A DNA stretch of 64,000 nucleotides from Streptantibioticus ferralitis (lineage in GTDB: Bacteria; Actinomycetota; Actinomycetes; Streptomycetales; Streptomycetaceae): the NCBI RefSeq assembly GCF_029223525.1, contig NZ_JARHTQ010000026.1, forward strand, positions 1 through 64,000, read 5' to 3'. Positions 43,296 to 52,942 of this stretch are shown piece by piece. Below the pieces are notes generated by a model. It was not told the DNA's origin. It was given only the letters and a program-made list of their open reading frames with translations, and searched no databases. Within the stretch, counting starts at the first letter, position 1. Every line of letters starts with the position of its first letter. The translations under genes and the position numbers were made by a program.

Positions 43296-43541
43296 GTGAC
43301 CGTACCCGTCGGGGTTCTGCCGCCCGCCCGGGAAGCGGCGATGACCGGCCGCTGGGATCCGGCCCCGCTGCTCGCCCTGGCCGGGCTCGTGGAGCGGTCC
43401 GGGTACGACTCGCTCTGGGACGGCGACTCGCTCGCCGCACGTCCCCCACGCCCCTGCCCGGTCCTGCTGGTCTGTCCGGATCCGGCGCCCGGCATCGCCA
43501 CCATCCCGCCGCCGCCCCCGCATCCGCCGCACCACCACTAG
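43296..43541 (+). pseudogene. Truncated N-terminus of an LLM-class flavin/F420-dependent oxidoreductase
   Basis: An 81-codon frame whose first 50 residues (REAAMTGRWDPAPLLALAGL, VERSGYDSLWDGDSLAARP) match the start of luciferase-like monooxygenases, normally about 300 residues. The reading then collapses into a Pro/His-rich tail (PPPPPHPPHHH) and stops. The rest of the barrel is missing in all frames downstream. It is best read as a gene fragment at a deletion boundary, although a short expressed peptide cannot be excluded. Confidence 0.58.
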
Positions 43542-43644
43542 TCGCCCGACTCGCCTCCGAGCCCCGACGGGCGCCCGTACAAGGGCAGTTGACCGTCAAC
43601 GGGTACGAATCGGTCGGCGCCCGCGGGCCACGGCTGGGTGCCCG

Positions 43645-44244
43645 TCATTCCGCGGTCAACACCAGGCAGACCAACTCCCCGTTCTCGTCCCGCCCTTCGT
43701 AGCAGCTGGCGTTCTCGGCCTGCACCGGGAACGCCAGGACGTTGGAGCCGGTGTCCGGGTTGACGGTGATGTCCACCCACGGTGCCCGCCCGGCGGCCTG
43801 TGCGGCGGCCAGTTCGGACGCGGCGTGGGTCAGGAAGGCGTCGAGGTCGGGATAGTCGGCGGGCCGGGGGCCGGAGAACCGCAGGGAGTCCATGGCGGCG
43901 TCGTCCCACAGCAGCCCGATCTCATGGGTGAGAGGCTGGGCGTCCTCGTAGGCGTCCTCGAACGTCGCCCTCGCGATGACCTCGGGGTCCGCCAGCGGGA
44001 TCACCGCCATGCTGACGTAGGCCGCTCCCGCCGCGGCGGTCTCCTCGCTCAGCCGCGCCACGCCTATGTACACCGGGTGCTTGCCGTGCGGCACTCCACC
44101 GCACGTGGACCACTCCGCCGGGTCGGGTTCGCTGAACACCACGGCTCCGGCGACCACCAGGTCACCGGCGCGTTGGAACTCCTGGGGGCGGTCCCCCACG
44201 AACGTCACGTACTCGTCTGCGAGCTGCCACAGCAGCGCGTCCAA
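43645..44244 (-). CDS. DUF4241 domain-containing protein
   Basis: A protein of about 199 residues matching the DUF4241 family: RAGDLVVAGAVVFSEPDP, GKHPVYIGVARLSEE, YVSMAVIPLADPEVI and a closing GRDENGELVCLVLTAE. Function unknown; members occur sporadically and sometimes sit with immunity or toxin genes. No good ATG or GTG is available; the TTG at 44244 is a guess, and the N-terminus may be slightly truncated relative to other members. No signal peptide. It lies downstream of the hypothetical gene at 44342 on the same strand. Confidence 0.68.
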   Translation of the reverse strand: MDALLWQLADEYVTFVGDRPQEFQRAGDLVVAGAVVFSEPDPAEWSTCGGVPHGKHPVYIGVARLSEETAAAGAAYVSMAVIPLADPEVIARATFEDAYEDAQPLTHEIGLLWDDAAMDSLRFSGPRPADYPDLDAFLTHAASELAAAQAAGRAPWVDITVNPDTGSNVLAFPVQAENASCYEGRDENGELVCLVLTAE

Positions 44245-44341
44245 TGCCGCGGATACTGTCAGACGACGCTGACAACGCCCGCCCCGGCCAACCGGCCTTC
44301 GTAGGACCAGCGTCGCTGGCCCTACCCCGCGAACCCCCGCC

Positions 44342-44770
44342 TCACGGCCATACCAGGCAGTACATCTGATGCCCCGTCTCATGACATCGCTGGGCGAAGT
44401 CCTGCCATTCGTGGAGCATTTGGTAGATCACGAAGGCGTCGCGGGGGCCCCGGCGGTCGGGGACGGTGGACCAGATGAAGGCCGCGGCGCCCAGTTGTTC
44501 CTCGCCGGCCTTGCGGAGGGGCTCGACGACATTGACGGGAAGTTTCACCACGGCGTAATCGGGGTGAAGGACGACGAGTTCCAGCGGTGGAACCTTGGCC
44601 AGGGGTATGCCCTCGATGCCGGTGAGCACCATCGCTGACATCGTTTCCGGTTTGACCTTGGTAAACATGCCGTTGCCGAGTTCATCGCCACCGAGTTCCT
44701 CGGGGCGCATGGAGATCGGCACCCGAGCCGCTGTGGCGCCGTCGGGCGCGCCGAAATACTTGTAGGTCAC
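44342..44770 (-). CDS. Conserved hypothetical protein
   Basis: About 142 residues from GTG 44770 (MTYKYFGAPDGATAARVPIS). It continues with RPEELGGDELGNGMFTKVKP and LHPDYAVVKLPVNVVEPLRK, and ends HEWQDFAQRCHETGHQMYCL. It has no signal peptide or membrane segment and mixes strands and helices. I do not recognise the family. The frame extends far upstream but is Arg-rich and unlikely to be coding. It is divergent from hemL, with about 265 bases between starts. Confidence 0.6.
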   Translation of the reverse strand: MTYKYFGAPDGATAARVPISMRPEELGGDELGNGMFTKVKPETMSAMVLTGIEGIPLAKVPPLELVVLHPDYAVVKLPVNVVEPLRKAGEEQLGAAAFIWSTVPDRRGPRDAFVIYQMLHEWQDFAQRCHETGHQMYCLVWP

Positions 44771-45036
44771 CCCCACTCGGCCACCCCTGTTTCCACCCTC
44801 CGTGGCTCGCTGGCGCCCCGTTCCAGTGGTTCGGCGCCGTTTGCCGGTGGGGCGGGCGTGCTGGGGTTCACGGTCGCCCGTCCCCTCGCCCAGTTCGCCA
44901 CCTGGCTGCATTTCACTACCCGACCATTCGCAAGCCCAACCGCGCAACCCGATCATCGTCTCAGATACGAGGTCGAGACCTGATGATGAAACGCCCGGCC
45001 CGGCGAAACGGTTCAAGCCTCTGAGACCATGTGTAT

Positions 45037-46350
45037 GTGAGCATTCCCTACGCGTACGAAGCACCAGTCTCGCAGACCCTCTTCGACCGGGCTGCCGCTG
45101 TGACGCCTGGTGGCGTGAACTCTCCGGTCCGCGCCTTCCGGGCGGTGGGTGGTACGCCCCGTTTCATGGTGTCCGGTACCGGTCCCTACCTCACCGATGC
45201 CGATGGCCGGGAATATGTTGACCTGGTGTGCTCGTGGGGACCGATGATCCTCGGGCACGCGCACCCGGCCGTGCTCGAAGCGGTACAGGCCGCCGTAGCG
45301 CGCGGTACGTCCTTCGGCACGCCCGGTCAGGGCGAGGTCGAGCTGGCGGAGGAGATCGTGGCCCGGGTGGCGCCGGTCGAGCAGGTGCGCCTGGTCTCGT
45401 CGGGCACCGAGGCGACGATGTCGGCGATCCGGCTGGCCCGCGGGTTCACCGGCCGGGCGAAGGTGATCAAGTTCGCGGGCTGCTACCACGGGCATGTGGA
45501 CGCGCTGCTGGCGGCGGCGGGCTCGGGGGTGGCGACCTTCGGCCTGCCGGACACCCCGGGCGTGACCGGCGCCCAGGCGGGCGAGACCATCGTGCTGCCG
45601 TACAACGACCTCGACGCGGTACGGACGGCCTTCGCGGCGCACCCGGGCGAGATCGCCTGTGTGATCACCGAGGCCTCGCCGGGGAACATGGGCGTGGTGC
45701 CGCCGCTGCCCGGCTTCAACCAGGGCTTGGCCGACCTGTGTCGCGACAACGGCGCGTTGTACATCTCCGACGAGGTGATGACCGGCTTCCGCGTCTCGAA
45801 GGCGGGCTGGTTCGGGATCGACGGGGTCACCGCGGACCTGATGACCTTCGGCAAGGTGATGGGCGGCGGCTTCCCGGCGGCGGCGTTCGGCGGGCGCGCC
45901 GATGTGATGGCGCACCTCGCCCCGGCCGGGCCGGTCTACCAGGCGGGCACGCTGTCCGGTAACCCGGTGGCGACGGCGGCGGGCCTGGCGCAGCTCCGGC
46001 TGCTGGACGACGCGGTGTACGGGCGGGTGGACGCGGTGGCGGCCCAGGTGGCGTCGTTGGTCGGCGACGCGCTGGCCAAGGCGGGCGTACCGCACCGGGT
46101 GCAGACCGCGGGCAATATGTTCTCGGTCTTCTTCACCGAGGAGCCGGTCACCAACTTCGACGAGGCCAGGGCCCAGCAGTCGTACCGTTTCATCCCCTTC
46201 TTCCACTCGATGCTGGCGCAGGGCGTCTATCTGCCGCCGTCGGCGTTCGAGTCGTGGTTCGTCTCCTCGTCGCACGACGACGCGGCGATCGAGCGGATCG
46301 CGGCGGCGCTTCCGGCCGCCGCCACAGCAGCGGCGGAGGCCACCCAGTGA
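45037..46350 (+). CDS. hemL: Glutamate-1-semialdehyde 2,1-aminomutase
   Basis: A 437-residue PLP enzyme of the class III aminotransferase fold that converts glutamate-1-semialdehyde to 5-aminolevulinate, linking HemA to HemB. Visible are [20 protein letters not shown], the phosphate-binding [16 protein letters not shown], the [10 protein letters not shown] Asp that contacts the pyridine nitrogen and the Schiff-base Lys in [18 protein letters not shown] 45037 gives the usual [10 protein letters not shown] start; GTG 45031 is an alternative. No obvious ribosome-binding site is present, so the mRNA may be leaderless. Coupled to the next gene at GTGA. Confidence 0.96.
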   Translation: MSIPYAYEAPVSQTLFDRAAAVTPGGVNSPVRAFRAVGGTPRFMVSGTGPYLTDADGREYVDLVCSWGPMILGHAHPAVLEAVQAAVARGTSFGTPGQGEVELAEEIVARVAPVEQVRLVSSGTEATMSAIRLARGFTGRAKVIKFAGCYHGHVDALLAAAGSGVATFGLPDTPGVTGAQAGETIVLPYNDLDAVRTAFAAHPGEIACVITEASPGNMGVVPPLPGFNQGLADLCRDNGALYISDEVMTGFRVSKAGWFGIDGVTADLMTFGKVMGGGFPAAAFGGRADVMAHLAPAGPVYQAGTLSGNPVATAAGLAQLRLLDDAVYGRVDAVAAQVASLVGDALAKAGVPHRVQTAGNMFSVFFTEEPVTNFDEARAQQSYRFIPFFHSMLAQGVYLPPSAFESWFVSSSHDDAAIERIAAALPAAATAAAEATQ

Positions 46351-47027
46351 CCGACAATCAGGACATCACGGTTGTCCATCTGATGCGCCACGGCGAGGTG
46401 CACAATCCGGAAGGCGTGCTCTATGGCCGCCTGCCCGGCTATCACCTCTCCGAACTGGGCCGGAAGATGGCAGACCGGGTCGCCGAGCATCTGGCGGACC
46501 GCGACATCCGGTATGTCGTCGCCTCGCCGCTGGAGCGGGCGCAGGAGACCGCGGCGCCGATCGCCGCCGCCCACGAGCTGGCCGTGGCCACCGACGAACG
46601 GCTGATCGAGGCGGACAACGTCTTCCAGGGCAAGACCTTCGGCGTCGGCGACGGCGCCCTGAAGAAACCGGCAAACTGGAAATATCTGACAAACCCCTTC
46701 AAGCCAAGCTGGGGTGAGCCGTACATCGAGCAGGTCGTACGGATGATGGCGGCGCTCGGCGCGGCACGGGACGCGGCGCGCGGCCACGAAGCGGTGTGCG
46801 TCAGCCACCAGTTGCCGATCTGGGTGGTGCGCAGCTTCGCGGAGCGGCGGCGGCTGTGGCACGACCCGCGCAAGCGGCAGTGCACGCTGGCCAGCCTGAC
46901 CAGCTTCACGTACCGCGGCGACAAGATCGTTTCGGTGGGGTACAGCGAGCCCGCCCGCGATCTGGTGCCCGCGCATCTGCTGGCGGGTGCAAAGGCCAAG
47001 GGGGGCGCGAAGGGCTTCGGGGCCTAG
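46347..47027 (+). CDS. Histidine phosphatase family protein
   Basis: A 226-residue phosphoglycerate-mutase-like phosphatase. The catalytic RHG motif is in [20 protein letters not shown], with [14 protein letters not shown] following, and the second His in [10 protein letters not shown]. The substrate is unknown. The GTG at 46347 overlaps the hemL stop, so the two are translationally coupled, a conserved streptomycete arrangement. A perfect palindrome follows 5 bases after the stop. Confidence 0.88.
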   Translation: MTDNQDITVVHLMRHGEVHNPEGVLYGRLPGYHLSELGRKMADRVAEHLADRDIRYVVASPLERAQETAAPIAAAHELAVATDERLIEADNVFQGKTFGVGDGALKKPANWKYLTNPFKPSWGEPYIEQVVRMMAALGAARDAARGHEAVCVSHQLPIWVVRSFAERRRLWHDPRKRQCTLASLTSFTYRGDKIVSVGYSEPARDLVPAHLLAGAKAKGGAKGFGA

Positions 47028-47032
47028 CGGGC

Positions 47033-47056
47033 CCGCGGGGCTTCGAAGCCCCGCGG
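47033..47056. terminator. Palindrome after the histidine phosphatase gene
   Basis: Uninterrupted 12-bp arms (CCGCGGGGCTTC and its complement) start just after the stop, followed by TATTGATT. The position fits a terminator for the hemL unit. Confidence 0.65.
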
Positions 47057-47174
47057 TATTGATTCCATGAAGAACATGTAGCGGCCGGATGGCGATTTCC
47101 CGCCACTCGGCCGCAGTGTGATTTTCCGCCAACTGGCCAGGAACCATGGGACGGAGCGTGCCGTCTTATCCCGC

Positions 47175-47197
47175 GTGAGTGCGCATTGCGCACTCAC
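47175..47197. promoter_or_regulatory. Palindromic operator candidate upstream of the deacetylase-like lipoprotein
   Basis: GTGAGTGCGC and GCGCACTCAC flank a 3-base loop, a perfect 10-bp inverted repeat, 52 bases before the likely start. It could be a repressor site or an RNA hairpin in the leader. Confidence 0.5.
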
Positions 47198-47248
47198 AGT
47201 GATGTGACGACGGCAGTAGAAACACGACCGCGGACGGCGGGAAACAGC

Positions 47249-48478
47249 ATGCGTTCGATGACCCGGAGGGGCTTGCTCACTTTGACCGCGGGGGCCGCCG
47301 TGGGAGCGGCCGCCGGATGCTCCAGCAGCAACTCGTCCAAACCCGACACGGCCGCGCCGGCGGGCGGCGGCTCCGCGGGCCCGAGTCAACCCGCGGGCAC
47401 GCCGATAGGCGACGGCTCGACCTCCGACACCGGACCGCAGCCCTTCCAGCCGGCCGCGGAGCGGCTGGAACCCGGGCAGACGCCCCCGCAGTTCGTGATC
47501 TTCTCCTGGGACGGCGCGGGCGAACTCGACAACGGCCTGTTCCAGCGGTTCCGTAAGCTCGCCCAGGACCACAACGCGAAGATGACCTTCTTCCTCTCCG
47601 GCCTGTACTGCCTGCCGGAGTCGAAGAAGCACCTGTACCGGCCGCCGAACAACCCGGTGGGCGCCTCCGCGATCGGGTACTTCAGCGACCAGCACATCAA
47701 GATGACCCTTGAGCAGGTGCGCAACGCGTGGCTGGAGGGCCACGAGATAGGCACCCACTTCAACGGCCACTTCTGTGACGGCCACGGCTCGGTCGGCAAG
47801 TGGACCCCAACCCAGTGGGAGAGCGAGACCCAGCAGGCCGTCGACTTCGTCACCAAGTGGAGGACGAACACCGGCTTCACCGATGTGCAGTCGCTGCCGT
47901 TCGACTACCGCAAGGAAATGGTCGGCGGCCGCACCCCGTGCCTGCTCGGTCAGGACAACTGGCTGCCGACCGCGAAGAAGCTCGGCTTCCGCTATGACGC
48001 CAGTTCGCCCGGCGGCCTGCAGATCTGGCCGACGAAGAAGCACGGCATATGGGACCTCCCGCTGCAGCAAATACCCTTCCCGGGGCGGAAGTTCGAAGTC
48101 CTGTCGATGGACTTCAACATGTTGTACAACCAGTCGCAGAACGCCACAAAGAGTGACCCGCGCAACTATCCCGGCTGGCGCGAGCAGGCGACCGGGTCTT
48201 ATGTCGGCGGTTTCCAGCGCGCATACGAAACCAACCGCGCGCCCTTCTACATCGGCAACCACTTCGAGCAGTGGAACGGCGGCATATACATGGACGCCGT
48301 CGAGGAAGCCTTCAAGCAGATCGCGGACGAGAAACGGCAGGACGTCCGACTGGTCTCGTTCAAGCAGTACGTGAACTGGCTGGATGCCCAGGACCCCCGG
48401 CTGCTGGCCAAGCTGCGCACCCTGAACGTCGGCGAGAAGCCCAAGGAAGGCTGGCAGGCCTTCACCCAGAACGTCTGA
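47249..48478 (+). CDS. Secreted polysaccharide deacetylase-like lipoprotein
   Basis: A 409-residue protein. A Tat-type signal (MTRRGLLTLTAGAAVGAA) ends in a lipobox (AAGCSSS), followed by a Gly/Ser/Pro linker. The NodB-like barrel starts at FVIFSWDGAGELDN, where one catalytic Asp replaces the usual DD pair, and includes EGHEIGTHFNGHFC with the two metal-binding His residues. Carbohydrate esterase family 4 enzymes remove acetyl groups from glycans; the divergent first motif makes activity uncertain. ATG 47249 is favoured; an in-frame ATG at 47186 would lie in the palindrome. It sits between the hemL unit and the cytochrome c maturation genes. Confidence 0.8.
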   Translation: MRSMTRRGLLTLTAGAAVGAAAGCSSSNSSKPDTAAPAGGGSAGPSQPAGTPIGDGSTSDTGPQPFQPAAERLEPGQTPPQFVIFSWDGAGELDNGLFQRFRKLAQDHNAKMTFFLSGLYCLPESKKHLYRPPNNPVGASAIGYFSDQHIKMTLEQVRNAWLEGHEIGTHFNGHFCDGHGSVGKWTPTQWESETQQAVDFVTKWRTNTGFTDVQSLPFDYRKEMVGGRTPCLLGQDNWLPTAKKLGFRYDASSPGGLQIWPTKKHGIWDLPLQQIPFPGRKFEVLSMDFNMLYNQSQNATKSDPRNYPGWREQATGSYVGGFQRAYETNRAPFYIGNHFEQWNGGIYMDAVEEAFKQIADEKRQDVRLVSFKQYVNWLDAQDPRLLAKLRTLNVGEKPKEGWQAFTQNV

Positions 48479-48496
48479 CCCGCGCGACTGCCCCGC

Positions 48497-48530
48497 CCCC
48501 GCCACGCCTCGCGGGTGGCGGGGCGTTTTA
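48497..48530 (+). terminator. Intrinsic terminator after the deacetylase-like gene
   Basis: CCCCGCCAC pairs with GTGGCGGGG across a 9-base loop and is followed by CGTTTTA. It begins 18 bases after the stop. Confidence 0.82.
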
Positions 48531-48606
48531 GCTGGTGGGCAGGGACTTGTAGGGCAATGTCGGGGGGTGCTAAAGGGCGCCGGAACTCCCATGCGAAACT
48601 TTTCAC

Positions 48607-49224
48607 ATGAGTCTGACGCGCCTCCCGCAATCGGGCCCCCGCCGCCGCGCCGCCGCGCTGGTCACGGGAGCCGCCCTGGTGCTGGCCCTTGCCGGGTGCG
48701 GATCGATGTCCGGCGGGTCGTCGTCGGGCTCGTCGGACACCAAGTTCGTCCAGGGCACCGGCCAGATCACCACGGTGTCCAAGGCCGACCGGCCCACCGC
48801 GCCTGACATCTCCGGCAAATCGGTCGACGGTCAGCAGTTGTCGCTGTCCCAGTACAAGGGCAAGGTCATCGTCCTCAACGTCTGGGGCTCGTGGTGCGAC
48901 CCGTGCCGCGCCGAGGCTCCCAACCTCGCCCAGGTCGCCAAGGACACCGCGGCCAAGGGCGTGCAGTTCGTCGGCATCAACATCCGCGACTACGACACCG
49001 CGCAGTCCAAGAGCTTCGAGCGCAGCTTCGGGATCACCTATCCGAGCTTCTTCGACCCGGACGGCAAGCTGCTGGTGAAGTTCCCGCGCGGCAGCCTGCC
49101 CCCGCAGTCCATCCCCACCACCTTGATCATCGACCGTGACCAGAAGATCGCGGTACGCGCGCTCAAGGCGCTCACCACCGACGACCTGCGCAAGGCGCTC
49201 GACCCGATCGTCGCGGAGAAGTGA
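48607..49224 (+). CDS. resA: TlpA/ResA-like thioredoxin-fold lipoprotein
   Basis: A 205-residue secreted lipoprotein: signal peptide, lipobox [11 protein letters not shown], then a thioredoxin fold with the redox motif [17 protein letters not shown] and a cis-Pro in [13 protein letters not shown]. In cytochrome c system II, such a protein keeps apocytochrome haem-binding Cys residues reduced, taking electrons from CcdA. It is the first gene of the four-gene maturation operon and ends two bases before the ccdA start, so the two are coupled. Confidence 0.9.
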   Translation: MSLTRLPQSGPRRRAAALVTGAALVLALAGCGSMSGGSSSGSSDTKFVQGTGQITTVSKADRPTAPDISGKSVDGQQLSLSQYKGKVIVLNVWGSWCDPCRAEAPNLAQVAKDTAAKGVQFVGINIRDYDTAQSKSFERSFGITYPSFFDPDGKLLVKFPRGSLPPQSIPTTLIIDRDQKIAVRALKALTTDDLRKALDPIVAEK

Positions 49225-49225
49225 C

Positions 49226-49993
49226 GTGACCTTCCTGGCCGCCGCCGGCACCGCGCCCAACCAGACCGTGATGTCCGGGGCGCTGCTGCTGGCCATCCCC
49301 GTCGCGCTCATCGGCGGTCTGGTCTCCTTCTTCTCGCCCTGTGTGCTGCCGCTGGTGCCCGGTTACCTCTCCTATGTGACGGGGGTCTCCGGCGCCGATC
49401 TGGGCGACGCCAAGCGGGGTCGGATGGCGGCCGGGGCCGCGCTGTTCGTGCTGGGCTTCACCGCCGTGTTCGTCTCCGGCGGCGCGTTCTTCGGCTTCTT
49501 CGGCACCACCCTCCAGGCGCACAAGGACGTCATCACCAAGGTGCTGGGCGTCCTCACCATCCTGCTCGGGGTGGCCTTCATGGGGCTGGTACCGGGCTTG
49601 TTCCAGCGCGAGTTCCGGCTGCACAAGCGCCCGGCCGTCGGGCTGGCCGGGGCGCCGGTGCTCGGTGTGCTGTTCGGGCTCGGCTGGACGCCGTGCCTGG
49701 GGCCGACGCTCTCCGCGGTCAACGCGCTGTCGATCAACCAGGCGAGCGCGGGCCGCGGTGCGCTGCTCACCGCCGTCTACTGCGTCGGCCTGGGGCTGCC
49801 GTTCATCCTGGCCGCGATAGCGTTCCGGCGGGCGCTCGGCGCCTTCGCGGTCGTCAAACGGCACTACGCCTGGGTGATGCGGATCGGCGGCGGCATGCTC
49901 GTCGCGGTCGGTGTGCTGCTGGTGACGGGGGCCTGGGACCGGATCGTCTACCAGATGCAGATCTGGGCCACCGGCTTCAATGTGGGGATCTGA
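49226..49993 (+). CDS. ccdA: CcdA, cytochrome c biogenesis thiol-disulfide transporter
   Basis: A 255-residue protein with six predicted membrane helices. The two redox Cys residues are in [20 protein letters not shown] and in [14 protein letters not shown]. It moves electrons across the membrane from cytoplasmic thioredoxin to the extracellular ResA-like lipoprotein. The GTG at 49226 gives [11 protein letters not shown]. It lies immediately after the thioredoxin gene and 3 bases before resB. Confidence 0.93.
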   Translation: MTFLAAAGTAPNQTVMSGALLLAIPVALIGGLVSFFSPCVLPLVPGYLSYVTGVSGADLGDAKRGRMAAGAALFVLGFTAVFVSGGAFFGFFGTTLQAHKDVITKVLGVLTILLGVAFMGLVPGLFQREFRLHKRPAVGLAGAPVLGVLFGLGWTPCLGPTLSAVNALSINQASAGRGALLTAVYCVGLGLPFILAAIAFRRALGAFAVVKRHYAWVMRIGGGMLVAVGVLLVTGAWDRIVYQMQIWATGFNVGI

Positions 49994-49996
49994 TCA

Positions 49997-51730
49997 ATGA
50001 GCACGACGGACACCGGCACCGGTACGGGTGTGGACGACGCCGCCGAGGCGCTGAGCACCGCGCCGCGTGAGGACGGCGACACCGCCGGCGGCAGCCCGAA
50101 CCTGCCCAGGCTCGGCGTCCTCGGCTGGCTCCGCTGGTTCTGGCGGCAGCTGACCTCGATGCGGGTCGCGCTGATCCTGCTGTTCCTGCTCTCACTGGCG
50201 GCGATCCCCGGCTCGCTCGTCCCGCAGGAAGGCGTCGACCCGGTCAAGGTCGCGGACTTCCTCAAGGCCCACACCACGCTCGGCCCGATCTACACGAAGC
50301 TCGGACTGTTCCACGTCTACAGCTCGGTGTGGTTCTCGGCGATCTACATCCTGCTGTTCGTCTCGCTGGCGGGCTGCATCATCCCGCGCAGCTGGCAGTT
50401 CGTCGGCCAGCTGCGCTCGCAGCCGCCGCGCGCCCCGCGCAAGCTGGACCGGATGCCCGCCTACTCGACCTGGCGTACCCAGGCCGAGCCGGAGGCGGTC
50501 CTGGCATCGGCCCGGGACACCCTGCGCGCACGGCGCTACCGGGTCGCGCCCGGCGAGGAATCGGTCGCCGCCGAGAAGGGCTATCTGCGCGAGGCCGGCA
50601 ACCTGCTGTTCCACATCGCGCTGTTCGGCATGCTGATCGCCTTCGCCGTCGGCACGCTCTACAAGTCGGACGGCAACAAGCTGGTCGTCACCGGTGGCGG
50701 CTTCACCAACAACCAGACGCAGTACGACGACCTCAAGCACGGCGCCTTCTTCGAGCCGGACAACATGGCCCCGTTCGGCTTCACGCTCAACGCGTTCCAC
50801 GCCACGTACGAGAGGTCAGGACCGCAGAAGGGCACCCCGCGCAGCTACGCCGCCGACGTCACGTACTTCGGTGCCGACGGCAAGGACCACCAGCGGACCA
50901 TCCATGTCAACGAGCCGCTGGAAGTGGCGGGCAACAAGGTCTATCTGACCTCCCACGGCTACTCGACGGTGGTGACGGTCAAGGACGGCCAGGGCAACGT
51001 CGCCTACCACGGCCCGGTGCCGTTCCTGCCGCTGGACGGCAACGTCACCTCGCAGGGCGTCATCAAGGTGCCGGATGCCGTGGGCAAGGACGGCAAGCGC
51101 GACCAGCTGGGCTTCGCCGGACTGTTCACCCCGACGATGGCGATCGACCCGGTGAACGGCCCGCACTCGACCTTCCCGGCGCTGGACCGCCCCGCGCTGT
51201 TCCTCTCCGCGTACCACGGTGACCTCGGCATGGACAGCGGGCTGGCGCAGAACGTCTACCAGCTCGACACCAGCAACAAGAACCTCCAGCAGTTCAAGGA
51301 CGCCAAGGGCACCCCGATCAAGGCCCTGATGGTGCCCGGCGACACCTGGACGCTGCCGAACGGTGCCGGATCGATCACCCTCAACCGCATCGACCAGTGG
51401 GCCAACTTCGAGATCGTCTACCAGCCGGGCAACTCGCTGGCCCTCACCAGCGCCGTGTGCATGCTGATCGGGCTCGCCGGTTCGCTGTTCATCCAGCGCC
51501 GCCGGGTCTGGGTACGGGCGCGGCGTACGGAGGACGGGCACACCCTGGTCGAGTTGGCCGGGCTCGGCCGCAGCGAGTCGCGGAAGGTCGCCGAGGAGCT
51601 GGCCGTGCTGGTGACGGCCGTGCACGCCGAGGCACCCACCGCGGCCGAAGAACCGCAAGAAGCCCAGCCGGATTCCGTGCCATCAGATTCCCTGCCACAT
51701 GAGGACCACTCGGACAAGGAGCAGGCGTGA
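49997..51730 (+). CDS. resB: ResB/Ccs1 cytochrome c biogenesis protein
   Basis: A 577-residue membrane protein. After a disordered cytoplasmic start it has membrane helices at about 52-75, 105-130 and 205-230, a large extracellular domain (about 232-470) and a last helix (about 478-500), with a charged cytoplasmic tail. ResB and CcsB form the system II haem lyase that attaches haem to apocytochrome c outside the membrane. ATG start at 49997; its stop overlaps the ccsB start (GTGA). Confidence 0.93.
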   Translation: MSTTDTGTGTGVDDAAEALSTAPREDGDTAGGSPNLPRLGVLGWLRWFWRQLTSMRVALILLFLLSLAAIPGSLVPQEGVDPVKVADFLKAHTTLGPIYTKLGLFHVYSSVWFSAIYILLFVSLAGCIIPRSWQFVGQLRSQPPRAPRKLDRMPAYSTWRTQAEPEAVLASARDTLRARRYRVAPGEESVAAEKGYLREAGNLLFHIALFGMLIAFAVGTLYKSDGNKLVVTGGGFTNNQTQYDDLKHGAFFEPDNMAPFGFTLNAFHATYERSGPQKGTPRSYAADVTYFGADGKDHQRTIHVNEPLEVAGNKVYLTSHGYSTVVTVKDGQGNVAYHGPVPFLPLDGNVTSQGVIKVPDAVGKDGKRDQLGFAGLFTPTMAIDPVNGPHSTFPALDRPALFLSAYHGDLGMDSGLAQNVYQLDTSNKNLQQFKDAKGTPIKALMVPGDTWTLPNGAGSITLNRIDQWANFEIVYQPGNSLALTSAVCMLIGLAGSLFIQRRRVWVRARRTEDGHTLVELAGLGRSESRKVAEELAVLVTAVHAEAPTAAEEPQEAQPDSVPSDSLPHEDHSDKEQA

Positions 51731-52803
51731 ACATCGCTGCCGGGGTCAACGAGCACATGGCCCAAATCAGCAACTACCTGGTCTATTCGGCCATGGCCGT
51801 CTACACCCTGGCCTTCCTCGCACACATCACCGAGTGGATCTTCGGCAGCCGCAGCCGGGTGGGCCGCACCGCGCGAGCGGTGGCCGCTCCGGCCGCCACC
51901 GCGTCGGCTCCGGCGGTGCGGGTCAAGCAGCGCGGCGGCGGTACGGCGGTGCTCGACCGTCCGAAGGTCGTCACCCGTGACGCGTCCGAGGACCGCGGCG
52001 CCACCGACGGTCCCGGAGCCGCGGGCGGCAGCGAGAAGGGCGACCTCTACGGCCGGATCGCGATCTCGCTGACCACGCTGGCGTTCCTGCTGCACGTAGG
52101 CGGGGTGCTCGCCCGCGCGCTGTCCGTGGGCAGGGCGCCGTGGGGCAACATGTACGAGTTCTCCGTCGCCCTGGGCATGGTCGCGGTGGGCGTGTACCTC
52201 GCGCTGCTGGCGCTCGGCAAGAACGTCCGCTGGGTCGGCCTGTTCCTGATCACCTCCGTCCTGCTCGACCTGGGGCTGGCGGTCACGGTGCTCTACGCCG
52301 ACTCCGACCAGCTCGTGCCCGCGCTGCACTCGTACTGGCTGTGGATCCACGTCAGTTGCGCCATCATCTGCGGCGCGGTACTCCACCTGGGGGCGCTGGC
52401 GACGCTGCTCTACCTGTTCCGTGACGGCTACGAGGTGCGGCAGGCACAGGGGCGTCTCGGCAAGCTGGACTCCATGATGGAGCGGCTGCCCGCGGCGGCG
52501 TCGCTCGACAAGTTCGCGTACCGGATCAACGCGGCGATCTTCCCGCTGTGGACGTTCACCATCATCGCCGGATCCATCTGGGCCGAGTCGGCGTGGGGCC
52601 GCTACTGGGGCTGGGACCCCACCGAGACCTGGTCGTTCATCACCTGGGTCGCCTACGCCTGCTACCTGCACGCTCGCGCGACCGCGGGCTGGAAGGGCCG
52701 CAAGGCGGCGTACCTGTGCCTGATCGCCTTCGGCTGCTACCTCTTCAACTTCTACTGCGTCAACATCTTCATCGTCGGCAAGCACAGCTACGCCGGGCTG
52801 TAA
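51727..52803 (+). CDS. ccsB: CcsB/CcsA cytochrome c biogenesis protein
   Basis: A 358-residue polytopic membrane protein of the haem-handling family. The tryptophan-rich WWD motif is visible as SAWGRYWGWDPTETWSFITW, and conserved His residues lie at LHLGALATLLYLF and at LHARATAGWKG. It brings haem to the outer face and, with ResB, ligates it to c-type cytochromes such as QcrC. GTG start at 51727 overlaps the resB stop. An N-terminal helix and an Ala/Arg-rich cytoplasmic loop (about 40-95) precede the main domain. Confidence 0.94.
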   Translation: MNIAAGVNEHMAQISNYLVYSAMAVYTLAFLAHITEWIFGSRSRVGRTARAVAAPAATASAPAVRVKQRGGGTAVLDRPKVVTRDASEDRGATDGPGAAGGSEKGDLYGRIAISLTTLAFLLHVGGVLARALSVGRAPWGNMYEFSVALGMVAVGVYLALLALGKNVRWVGLFLITSVLLDLGLAVTVLYADSDQLVPALHSYWLWIHVSCAIICGAVLHLGALATLLYLFRDGYEVRQAQGRLGKLDSMMERLPAAASLDKFAYRINAAIFPLWTFTIIAGSIWAESAWGRYWGWDPTETWSFITWVAYACYLHARATAGWKGRKAAYLCLIAFGCYLFNFYCVNIFIVGKHSYAGL

Positions 52804-52843
52804 GCCCGGCTGTAAGGGGACCTTTCCCGGCGCGGGGCGGTGT

Positions 52844-52927
52844 GGGGTCCGGGGCTTCGCCCCAGACCCCTTCCGGGGGCTCCGCCCCCGTCCCCGGCAA
52901 GCCCTTGGGGGCTGGGGCGCAGCCCCC
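52844..52927. terminator. Three tandem hairpins between ccsB and the phospholipase gene
   Basis: Three successive GC-rich stems (52844-52870, 52874-52890 and 52907-52927) lie between convergent genes. They probably end transcription from both sides. Confidence 0.7.
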
Positions 52928-52942
52928 GAACCAAGAAGCCCC

